This document shows, one piece after another, positions 10,423-21,037 of a DNA stretch of 64,000 nucleotides. Position numbers and translations under genes: made by a program. The notes under the pieces were generated by a model. The model saw nothing but the letters and a program-made list of their open reading frames with translations, was not told the DNA's origin and did not search any database. This stretch comes from Gymnopilus junonius (taxonomy: Eukaryota; Basidiomycota; Agaricomycetes; Agaricales; Galerinaceae), in assembly GCA_015501075.1 (NCBI GenBank), contig JADNYJ010000112.1, positions 1-64,000 on the forward strand. Direction: 5' to 3'. How positions within the stretch are numbered: position 1 is the stretch's first letter; every line of letters begins with the position of its first letter.

Positions 10423-13400
10423 GATGACCTCGACTATCGACCCCAAGACCATAGGAAAGCCTGTGCGTCCGCGGCGCCATGTTCGTACGTTGACAGGTAA
10501 GACAGAAATACCCTTCCTGTATACGTGTGATTTTGGTCACTGATCGCGTTTATACTATCTTCGTCTCGTTTTCCAGGTTATCTACCTGAGAAGGATGAGC
10601 AAGGACGCGATAAGTGGCCTAGGGGTAATGAAAAGTCTGGAAGGAGGGGATGAGAGCCGTTGATAAGGGTGCGTTGTCATGAAAATCTTTATCTTCATTC
10701 CTGATTTTGACGCGCTCGCTTGGTGGTTGCGTAGATGTCAAGGATATCACGAAATCTTTCGTCAACCACGTCCAGACCTCGCTCGCTCGTCAAGCTTACA
10801 ATCTCGGTGTGCAATGCTCATTGCTCACTTCTTTCTTCCTGACTCAGGGGTACTCATGAATGTGGCGTAGATGACCTCGGCGCATATCAAGCTGCCGCTC
10901 TGGCCGCCAGGGATGATCTTCTAGTAAGCTATGTCTTCTAAATCGCGCATATATCTACTTAATTGGCAATTTCTAGGTGAAATGGAGTGATACTCAGATG
11001 ACTTACATGCGCAAGGCTCCTAAACGCGCGTACTACCTTTCCTTGGAGTTTTTGATGGGCCGGACGCTCGATAACGCCGTATGTTCAAGTTTTATTGTGT
11101 TCATATCCTCTTGAATGTTTATATGTACATGGGGTAGCTCTTGAACCTCGGCCTGAAAGATAAATTCAGGGAAGGCATTGATCAACTTGGATTCAATATC
11201 GAGGACATCCTTGACAAGGAACGCGATGCTGGGTTGGGTAACGGTGGCCTAGGTCGACTTGCTGCATGTTATCTCGACTCTTCTTCATCTCAGGAGCTGC
11301 CGCTCTGGGGATATGGATTGAGATACAAGTACGGTATCTTCCAGCAGCTCATCTCTCCTACTGGAGAGCAGCTAGAGGTGAGCTTCGTCCAAAAAAAGGC
11401 GTCATTTCGGTCTTTCATGACGTCTTCTCACCACACATTGTCTTTCCTGTACTTCCTAGGCCCCGACCCTTGGCTCGAAAATCAGAACCCATGGGAACTC
11501 CCACGCCTTGACGTCACCTTTGATATCCGATTTTATGGGCATGCAGAAAGGCTGGACGACGGAAGTGGACGTGCCATTTGGGCAGGCGGCCAGGAGGTGT
11601 TGGCGATGGCTTATGATGTTATGATTCCTGGGTATAATACACCAACGACGAATAACTTGAGGTTGTGGGAGAGTAAGCCGAAGAGGGCTTTGATTTGAAT
11701 TCTTCAATGGTACGTTCAGAAATGTAAGTTGTCGGTGTTTGGCTCTGACAGTATTTTCATTTCAGCCGGAAACTACGAGGGAGCTGTCGATGCTTCGAAC
11801 AGTGCTCAAGCTATCACTGCTGTCCTTTATCCCAACGATCATACGTAAGTCCTATGTTTTCAGTTTTTACCCACTGATCTGATCGGCGGGTCGCAGATCA
11901 TGTAAGGGTGCTTTAGCTGAATGACGTGTTGATTGTTTACTTATCATTTTTTTCAATCCAGTTGGTAAAGAATTACGGTTGAAGCAACAGTAGTATGTCC
12001 TTTCAATGCTTCATTCGTTAATCGTCATTCATTCACCCGTCTCTTCAACAGCTTCTGGACCGCTGCGAGTCTGGCTGACATCATGCGTCGTTTCAAGAAC
12101 CTTGGAAAAGGCATTCACGAATTCCCGGACTGTATGTACCCTTAATTATCTTTTTTTTTCTTTTCTATTTTCCTTTCATGATTGACTGACATTGCATCGC
12201 AGATGTCGCTATCCAGCTCAACGATGTGCGCTTTCTCTCCTTCCCTTTCCGTGTTTTCCGAAGACGAATTTTTGTTTGGCAGACGCATCCCACCCTGGCC
12301 ATCCCCGAATGATGCGCATACTGATTGACGAAGAGGACCTCAAATGGGACCTTGCCTGGTCGATTTTATAACACCTTTTCTATACTAACCACACTGTGCT
12401 CCCGGTATGTTTGTCATTGTTCACTTGCTAGTCTAGTAGTTGAATCTATTTTTAAACTCAGGAAGCACTCGAAAAATGGCCTGTTCCAATGGTCGAGCAG
12501 GTCCTCCCCAGGTCAGCTTCTTTAATTTTATGAAATGAGGGTGACTAATTGTGCATTCATAGGCATATGCAAATTATCTATGACATCGTAAGTCAAAAGC
12601 TTTTTCCGTCGTAGTTGACCTTGTACTAATGTTACCATGGCAGAATCTGTTTGTGCATTTGCCTTCGAGAATTATCAATATACTCACTGTTTGGTTTATC
12701 AGATTTTTCTTACAAGGTATGTACACTAGCATGCCTTGTTCCTTAGTCGGATCACCCTCAATTTCAACTTTTAGCTGTTGAGAGGAGTTCCCCGGCGATC
12801 GTGAAAAATTGGCTAGAATGTCTCTTATTGAAGGTAAGATGAGATTTACACATATATACTTCTGACTTAGTTGACGCGGCGTTATTAGAGGGCGTTCCGA
12901 AACAAGTTCGGATGGCTAACCTCGCTGCATCGGAGTCGCATGGTCAATGGTGTAGCTGAAGTGAAACGACAGCCTCTCATCATCATATATAAATTAATTG
13001 GTGTTTTTGTCTAGTTGCACAGCGAGCTCGTCCGAACGACTATTTTGAAAGATTTTGTCGACTTCTATGGCATCAGCAAGTAAGTTTTTGTGATGTTTTG
13101 CGTTTTGTTGCTGGTATCTAACCCCTTAACTTAGGTTGGGAATGTAATAATGGAAGTGAGTGAACGATGAAATTTATACTTTTGGACTTTTTTAATGCTA
13201 CTGCTAGTCACTCCTCGCCGTTGGCTCGATCAGGTATGATGCCTCCTGTCAATCAGCTAGAGTGTCATTTACATCGTTTATCATCAGTGCAATCCTGAGT
13301 TGAGCGCCTCATCTCAAAACGCTCAAGCTAGACAAGAGTGCCTGGCTCAAGGATCTGACTCGCTCGAGGGCCTCCTTCTTTCGCCGAGAATAAGAAATTC

Positions 13401-14874
13401 CGTACTGAATGGGCGCTATCAAACAGCGTAACAGAGCGACTGGATGCATGTCCAGAGGACACTGGGCTTTGTTATTCGAACGGATGCATTTGATGTTCAA
13501 ATCAAGGTGCGCTGCGTTTTTCTTCTTTTTTAATTCGTGCATTTAACGGACGTTATGGTTGACTTCATAGCGTATTCATGAGTATAAGCGTCAGACTCTC
13601 AACATTCTGGAATTATTCACGTACGGTTTCTCATTCTTGGTTTAATGGGTTACCTGCTGAAGCTGCTCCCCAAACCTAGCGATACTTACACTCAAGAACA
13701 TGACTCCTGCTGAGAGAAAGAAGGTTAACCCTCTGTGTCTTCTTCGCTGGAAAGGCCGCTCCTGCGTGTACGTTATATAGAGTTCCATATGCCGCACTCT
13801 CTGATTACCCCTTTCGTTAGATTACATTGCTAAATTGACTATCCGCCTCATCGTCAATGTCGCACGTGTCATTAACGGAGATCCCGAACCAAGGACTACC
13901 TGCAGCTTTACTTCCTTCCTGATTACTCTGTATCTTTGGCCGAAATTTTGATTCCTGCTTCGGATATCAGCCAGCTATTTCGACGGCTGGAACTGAGGCT
14001 TCTGGAACGTCTAACTGAAGTTTGTTTGAATGGCGGTTTACTGTTGGGAATGTTGGTATGTGTGCAATTGTCTGATGTCAAAAGAAATTCAAAATCTGAT
14101 TATCGATCGTTTAGACGGTGCAAACATCGAGATTGCTGAAGAAGTTGGAGAGAGCAACGTTGTGATGCTAGCAAATGTCTAAATAAATCATCCGAACTTA
14201 TAGTGACTTAAGTCTTCTTCGGTCATTTGACTCCGTAAGTTTTTAATGAGCAATCTACGTTCTGAAGTATCTGACTTCGTCATTGCACAGTGCCGTCGAG
14301 GATTTGCGATACCAGCACCTCTATCACCCGATACCTGTCGAGGAAAAGAGCCCGGCTCTTGCAAATGTTCTGCACCAAGTTTCGTCTGGCGCATTCGGTG
14401 ACAGTGGTGTTATGAGCCGTATGTTTGATTTTTTTTTATGGGGAACAATCGAATTGATTCGTCTGACAGACTCTTGAGCACTATCCGCCAATCGGACTAT
14501 TACTTGATTACGGATGACTTCGACTCCTGTCCGTCTTTTCGCCTTAGCATTGTCATATTGTTTTGGACCTGACGTTTCTGTGAACTTCAGATATCGCCGC
14601 TCTCGCCATGGTGGATGAGGCATACCTCGACAAGGATGAGTGGGTCAAGAAGTCGATCAGGACGACTGCCAAGGTGGGTGTAAATATATTATGCACCAAA
14701 TTCGTTGACTAACAGTTTGTTTTCATAACACAGATGGGCAAATTCAGCTCTGACCGTGCCATTAATGAGTATGCGGAGAGTTATTGGAACATTGAACCCC
14801 TCAAGGTGGAAGATTTGTGTCTTGAAGCGCAACGGACGATTTATTGTCTACATATTTGGAACTATCCAGAATGA
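10423..14874 (+). CDS. GPH1: Glycogen phosphorylase, interrupted by many one-base deletions
   Basis: Glycogen phosphorylase (GT35) releases glucose-1-phosphate from glycogen in the cytosol, using pyridoxal phosphate. Exons can be followed by homology from [19 protein letters not shown] through [51 protein letters not shown], the GTEASGTSN region that precedes the PLP lysine, LNGGLLLG, and [19 protein letters not shown] to WNIEPLKV near the end. The frame breaks many times, e.g. at 10636 (one T short in a Phe codon), 11685-11687 (GGG for GGGG), and densely across 12300-13520. Nearly every break shortens a run of identical bases by one. Introns and all conserved blocks remain, so poor sequence is likelier than a pseudogene. 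Both ends are approximate. Confidence 0.8.
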
Positions 14875-15313
14875 GGAGTGCATAATGGACTCGTCTCCAA
14901 TTTATATCTGTATATCTGTATGCTTGGAAGGGTGGTCTGTTAACTTTACCGAAAATCTTGACATTACTCGGTCCTTGTCAGGGGAACTAGCAGTAATATC
15001 AATGGCTCCAGTGGTCGTAGCTCGTTCTCTCATTGGCACGCCTACAATTACTTGGCATTGAGCTGTTTGGCATACGAACTGAGTCGTCGCATTCAGTTCT
15101 ACAAAATAATAATCTCCTTTGGCACCATCTAGAATACAGGACATGCGAGATTGAAGCGAGAAAGTTCATAAATAAAGAGCCAGTTCGTGAGAACCCAACG
15201 ATCGATATGGTACAAAAAATAGAAAAGGAATCTTTCGGGACTTGACTTATCTCACACCTGCATATCACCAGTCCCTTCGCCTTCGACCTGAACTCCATAA
15301 ACTCCCTTTCGTT
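14875..15313. other. Intergenic, convergent gene ends
   Basis: The 3' ends of GPH1 (plus) and the NLS protein (minus) face each other here. Nothing else was seen. Confidence 0.4.
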
Positions 15314-16772
15314 CTACATATACTCTTTTGTCTGCTCTCCGGTATAATGTACGATAGTGATTCCATCAGTCTTTTTCGGCTTCAAGAGTTTACTGCGGTG
15401 CTGGTTAGTGGCCATGCATCAATTTTAAAAAAATCTCTGACCTTGGGTCGAAACGAATGTGTCGTCGTGGTTTGTATTCAGGCAATATTGTTGTCAATGG
15501 GAATGGGGATGATTGGGGGGCTGGAGACGCTTGGAAAGAATGAGGTGAGGTAGGCAGGCCCGTCGACGATGCGGCCTGGCCTGCCTCGGACGGAAGCTGG
15601 GCTTGTTCGATGAATATGGTCAACTCGTTATTGGTCCTATTGTCTGCATTCTGACATTTATTTACTTTTGGCTGACCGGTGCAGAATTGGAAGATTTCCT
15701 TAGGTTGGCTAATTTACCCGATGAGCCGATTAGTGACACTCATGTGTTTATAGAGCTAGAATCTCTGACCTTGGGTCGACCTCGGTTGGATTTCTCGGTA
15801 TCCTCTTACGCTTTGCTTCCGGTTCGAGTGCCTTCTTTGGTTCTGTTGCCAAAGTTGACAAAGATGTGTTATCATCTTCCCTCTTCCTCTTTGTCCCGGT
15901 CAACGAAGATGGCGATGGCGGGAAACCTGGTGTTAGTGACAGCTGAGCAGGATGCAGCTCAGGTGATGGTGCCGTCAAAGCTGACTTTGACAGAGGCTGA
16001 GTCTGGTCGATGTTGACTTGCGAGAGGCCTCCTGGCCCTCTCACCGAATCACTACAGTTGGGATCAATGATCATCAGTATCCTTGCCGAGAGTCAGAATA
16101 ACTGTATACTTCACCTTCGACCAGCTTCCTCATCAACTGGGCTTTGCTCAAGGAAGGTTTGACCTTCAGGGCAATAGTTCCTCCCAGACGTTGGGGACTG
16201 GTTGGACATATTTGTATCATTTGTTTCTGGCTCTCCAGAGTGGATGCCAGAACTCAATTCCGGTATTGTGCCGGATGCAATAGATGGGATGGGACTTGCA
16301 GTGTGCTCTGCCATCGCGAGATCGGTGGGCGGGGAAGGGCTCGGCGATGACACGCGATCATCATCGAACTGTGCTGAGGCTGGATCGTCGTCGGCGCGGG
16401 GCGACGAAGAGAGAGGTTGATCAACCTTCTCATCGGTAATTGGAGCCCTACCATTGGCATTCACTATGTGTCGTTAACATCAAAGTCTGTTTAGCATAAG
16501 TTGGGTACTCACCAGCAATGTCTTCTGCGCAGGGGCCAGTGACGACAGTGGTCGGGGCAGGGGGTGCTTCTTCGGGTAAAGATGCCCCGCTGTAGTCGAA
16601 CCAGGTATCCGTGATATCGCCACAGGTGGACTGCGAAGGAGCATCGCGGTTCGTTGCTGAGTGACCATGTGTCGGTGCGTGTGCATACCAAGCTAGAATT
16701 GAGCTTCTGTTTAGCACTGAACAGCGAAGGGTGCTCACCGTTCTGGAGGTCTGATTGGACAGGGAGATTCAT
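15314..16772 (-). CDS. Disordered Ser/Pro-rich protein with nuclear localisation signals
   Basis: Six exons (16739-16772, 16513-16692, 16115-16463, 15770-16051, 15442-15636, 15314-15392) join in phase to 372 residues. The N-terminal part has a WFDYSGASLPEEAPP segment; the rest is low-complexity Ser/Pro/Thr. Two basic clusters, GTKRKRED and EAKRKRIPR, look like a bipartite nuclear signal, so nuclear location is inferred. Exons 4 and 5 both end with the codons for Asp-Pro followed by AG|gtcagag. The surrounding 20 bases are identical at 15432-15451 and 15760-15779, suggesting exon duplication. No known domain was recognised. A transcription-related role is possible but unproven, and the last exon is the least certain. 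Confidence 0.55.
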
Positions 16773-17940
16773 ACTGCAGAGGGATGAGTCTTGCGAAAAC
16801 AGGTTGCCGCGGTAAGACGATGGGTGATGATAGTAAAAAGCAGACGCCCACAAATGGTTCGCCTTATAAAACAGAACTCGGAGCACAGGAACACCTGTCA
16901 AATCGGGCTTGGGACTTTAAGATCTAGGGATGTGGACGTCGTTCACACACCACAGCAGCCTGCCGGTTGGATGGCTCAGGGTCTCTGTTGGGCAGTTATC
17001 CGACAATTCAATGAAACCAGATTTTCTTCGCATCACGAATGCTTCATTTCCTGAATTCGCGGTCGCCTACAGGAGACCACGAGGCCTCAATCTCTAAGGT
17101 TGACAAAACTTTTTTGGTATGTCTTGAGGCGCGTCAATTCCACCGCTCGGCTCCCCCTTATCTTCTGGAATTCTCGTGGTAATTTTCTCCTTCTTCAGGT
17201 ATTGATTAATGCGGATAATCAATGCATGTTGATAAGAGCGTGGATTTTGAAGTTTTGCGGACGCTCGTCACCATGTTCATCGTATGTGGAAGGGTGTGTA
17301 GACCCTTCTTTTTTTCTGTCAGGGCGTTCGACATGCCACTGTGTCTGCGAACCAGAGGACCCGAAGGCCGACGCAGGGTGCACCTTTCAATACCATTACT
17401 GGACGATCTAATCGCAAAAGCAGTGAGCCAGGCTCCAGCATGTTGGCTATCGTTTGCTATTCCTCACTGGGGTGGCATCTGCTTCAAAACTCCCTTCAGA
17501 CTGTATACAGGCCATCTAATTTGCCATCTAGTTAAAATCCAGTGCTCGGTAAATCTGGGCTTGAAAGTGTCCGTCCCTATAAAATAATACAAGGTTGTTA
17601 CCCTGACCTCTGAAGCGGCCTATTGTTCGAGTCGGGGCTTTTAAACACAATGGCACCATCCTAAGTGCTGGTCCGAAAGGTCCAGATTTAAGTGTGGTTG
17701 TCTGGCGAATAAACGTGATCTTAGTCGTTGTTGCATTGTAGTCCATATTTGGCTAAACTCAAATGTCATTTTCCCCCTCATTTTCGAACTGAATTTTGGA
17801 CGCGGACTGATGCTTTTGGCACTTCTGCGCCACTGTTACCTTTCTTAGTTCCGGCATTCACCTCTTGAAAGATGATTTTACAGATCAACCAAAGATTGGT
17901 CTTTGCATAAAACGTTGGCTTGAAAAAAGCTCATAGTTGA
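16773..17940. other. Gene-poor region
   Basis: Short open frames exist but none shows splice-compatible, domain-like or composition-supported coding sequence. Nothing recognisable was found apart from probable promoter sequence of the NLS gene at its left edge. Confidence 0.35.
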
Positions 17941-18345
17941 CTAATGGTAGGGACAGTTAAGGGCCCATATGGCCCTCTCGACTGTAAGCTCAGCTTCGTA
18001 ATGCGGAAAAATGTCTGTGAAAACTTTCTTCCATCCCCAAGTATCGTTGATGAATATAGAGCGATCGCGTATATTCCCAGTATTCTGGCGTCCATCCTGT
18101 ACACTCCCAGTCAACCAACGCACATGGGCGAAGGTCTGGGTCAACAAGGATATTGTGAGGTGTAATATCACGATGCGTAAAGCATTCTCTATATCGCGTA
18201 TTTACCCGCTTTTCCAACGCCGCCCGCAGCGCATCATCATAGGGTTCCCATGGTTGGCAGAAGATCTGAGCATGAAACTCGTCTTGGGAGACGAATGGAT
18301 CGACAGGGGATGTCCGATACGATACGACATCACGCCCGTACCTAC
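17941..18345 (-). pseudogene. Relic of an aminoglycoside-phosphotransferase-like (APH) protein
   Basis: The minus strand encodes the C-terminal half of a fungal APH-family kinase-like protein. It has the catalytic loop THRDITPHNILVD (Asp and Asn present) and the metal-binding LVDWECTGWTPEYWEY. The normal ending, KVFTDIFPHYEAELTVERAI to a stop at 17941, is in another frame, separated by one extra base at the CCCC run 18035-18038 (plus strand). Upstream of about 18345 the frame meets a TAG and no N-lobe or glycine-rich part was found. It is probably a fragment; the single frameshift alone could be a sequencing error. Confidence 0.6.
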
Positions 18346-19414
18346 GTTTGTCGGCCTAGCCTCCTAGAGAAACGCCAAAGAGTTCGATAGACTGCCAAGC
18401 GCACACCAGAAGGAACACGGAGTCATGCAGACCATAAAAGATCGGCGAGATTGTAATATTCGGTCAAATGGTGCTCAGTTAAATTTGTGAGATATCCTAG
18501 TAAGTACCGTCGGTGATATACGAAGGTCAGCTTTAGTTGTGATTCAGCCAATCAGAATCCCGAGGAAAGACCGAGGAAAGATGAGATGCGAATACAAACA
18601 AAAAGGTGGCACGAAGAAGCCAATAACAGAGGAACAAGGAAGGATGACTTGTCACTTGATCAACGGCTGTATTAATATTCTGTAATCAATTTCTCGGGAG
18701 ACCGTCACACGCTCTGAGCTGCTCTTGAGTCTTACTCTGTTCCTTTCCGAACCACCTTCTAATTCTTTGGGTCCATGGATTCTGCTGGGCACATTTTCTG
18801 TTATGCAGTCATTGTGGAAGGATAATACTATGCAAATTACTGCCAAATATTTCGCTGGAAGAGTATTTTTGCTGTTGGTCGCATGTAAGGAGTTTATTTC
18901 TAATATCTGTTTGGAACTAGCTCGGTGACCTTCTTCAAGTTCAACAGCTCCTTTGTGTGCGCCTAGATAAAAAATTATGCGTAGTTATCAGGTCAGCCAG
19001 CCTATTGTCTGATGAGACTACCTCCTACTGCATTCAGGATATTATTATACATGATGGGGCGTCATTCGTGTTGCTGTTCTGGCCTTCTTTTCTCCGGTCT
19101 TTTGGGGTCGCCTTTCCCTTATTTGTGGTCTTTGCTGGAAATGAGGAAGGTTCCTCCTCTTTTTGCCTGTTACTAAATGTTTGAGAATGGTGATATCGAT
19201 TATGATGATGGCGAGGACGACGAGACTTTGATAATGAATCGGACATCACAACTTCTACTTTACCTCTTTACGCTTCAAGACACAAGGGCAATGAGATATT
19301 TATCATTGCAAATCATGGAAGGTGCAAAAGTAGGAACATGGAGACGTATAATTGATGAGTAAGTATGAGTTCTGTCTCAAACTTTGAAAAACAATTCAGT
19401 GAAAAAAACTTCAG
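18346..19414. other. Gene-poor region
   Basis: No gene, RNA or repeat was recognised. Degraded remains of the APH N-lobe might lie in the first 150 bases but could not be aligned by eye. Confidence 0.3.
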
Positions 19415-20139
19415 TTACTTTGTGGTTTCTGTGAAGAAAAACGTGGCTCCAACGAGCTTCATCTTGTATTTCCCCCCGAATTCCACAGCCTTCCACTTTT
19501 GGCGATCTGCAGGTTCTGCCTTATACTCCACAGCATCCTTGGGAATACCGGCACCGCTAGCAGGTTCACGAAACAGGAGAAAGACTGAAATCGAATTCGT
19601 TGAGTTAACCGAAATGAGGAGCTAACTGAAGTTCACGCGCCATATCTGTGAGGGCCCGAACCTGCTGGAGGCGCCGGCGGATACCAAGGGGTCACTGTGT
19701 TCCCCGATGTAGCCACAAATTTTCCTTGAACATCCGTTGCATCGACTTCCGGCAATTTCAACCCAGTTACCTAGGTATGAGGTGAACTACATTGTCATAA
19801 GAATGCAAGACAAAAGTCAATATTTACCACCCAGTGTCTAAATTCACGGAATTTTGGGGTCTCGCGCGACGGAGCGTCGGGATCAGTCATAACAAGGGTA
19901 TACGTAAAGTCACCCTCAGGAGCAAAAAGTGGCTGAACTTTGATTTTAGGTTGCTTCGGAGTCAGCTTTCTGTCGAGGGTGGGGCCAGGTTTCGCAACGT
20001 TTGCTTTACTGTCCTCCCAGACAACTGAAAAAAAGACTTCAGGTCCAAAGGTAGCCGCAGCAGGGATCACATCATCAATGACTTCATTCCTCTGTAGGAT
20101 TTCGAGCCATTCATGAGCCTTGTTGAGAGGATTGGTCAT
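19415..20139 (-). CDS. Phosphatidylethanolamine-binding protein (PEBP) family
   Basis: Three exons (19828-20139, 19641-19770, 19415-19584) give 203 residues. The signature [19 protein letters not shown] carries the anion-pocket Asp, Pro and His of PEBPs. It is followed by [15 protein letters not shown], the second family motif. Fungal relatives include carboxypeptidase Y inhibitor Tfs1 and the mitochondrial ribosomal protein MRPL35. The lack of a clear mitochondrial presequence and the length fit a cytosolic Tfs1-like PEBP. The second intron begins GC instead of GT (gcgcgtgaac); with it the frame and the HRYVFLLF motif are exact. Confidence 0.85.
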
Positions 20140-20221
20140 TTTGAGTTGGGAATGTAGGCTTGGGTGTTGGACGTCAGAAGCAGAGTTGTGGGTGCTCGCA
20201 AGCTATGACGACATTCTAAGA

Positions 20222-20232
20222 CTATTTATATA
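20222..20232 (-). promoter_or_regulatory. TATA box of the PEBP gene
   Basis: The minus strand reads TATATAAATAG about 85-95 bases before the PEBP start codon, a normal place for a fungal TATA element. Confidence 0.5.
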
Positions 20233-21037
20233 CCGGCGAGCTCGCCGTCCTGGAACTTTCCAATATGCCGCTTTGCGTGACTTGGGCGTGACGCGTAACC
20301 TGCTTCCTAATTTTCACCACGGATTGCCATCGCTGCCACCTCAGCTTCGAACCAACTGCATAATGTTAAGCAAGAAATGGGGTGTTATATTGTAAAGACT
20401 ACTGATCTTCGCATTTCCGCAGCATTCCATTTCTTGCTAGATTGCACTCATAATCAACTGCCTCCCATCGTCTAAAATTTCATCATCAGATCCAAATCAG
20501 TTATGGCGAACGGTCATATCAAATTCTCCCAGAATATATACCATGATCACATTACGCGGTACACTTCCAATCCCGAAATAATAATATCATGGGTCAGGCA
20601 TGCGCGCGATAGCCACGTGTCTCCTTCCGTCCGACTGCTCGTCATTCTGCCTGATCTTTTCTCTAGATCTCTCTCTGTTCAATGCTTTGTCCTTATTCCA
20701 AATCCGATACCTGGCGGATTCAGGCGCTGATGAGCCTGATAATCATCATTGTCGCATCGCGCCCAATGACCCTGCAGTCCAATCCGGTTCAAGGTAAGTT
20801 TAACCTAAAGATCATAACTGCTCAAATTAGGATATTCCATTCGGTTCCTGTTGCTTTCGTCTCACTATGGCATTCTTATGCATGGAGACGGTTCTATATT
20901 GTCAAATGACGCCGCTCGCCACGTTTGTTTACTGCTTCTCTTCCTCTCTGGTCACAGGACGTTTGGTCTTTTTTTCTTTATAACCTCGGTGTTTGAAGCA
21001 GAATGCCTGACTTCCCTTTTACTTCATTCCAGTAGCC
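20233..21037. other. Divergent intergenic region, PEBP / alpha-amylase
   Basis: The stretch lies between the PEBP start (minus) and the amylase start (plus). No coding sequence was recognised; it presumably contains the amylase promoter. Confidence 0.4.
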
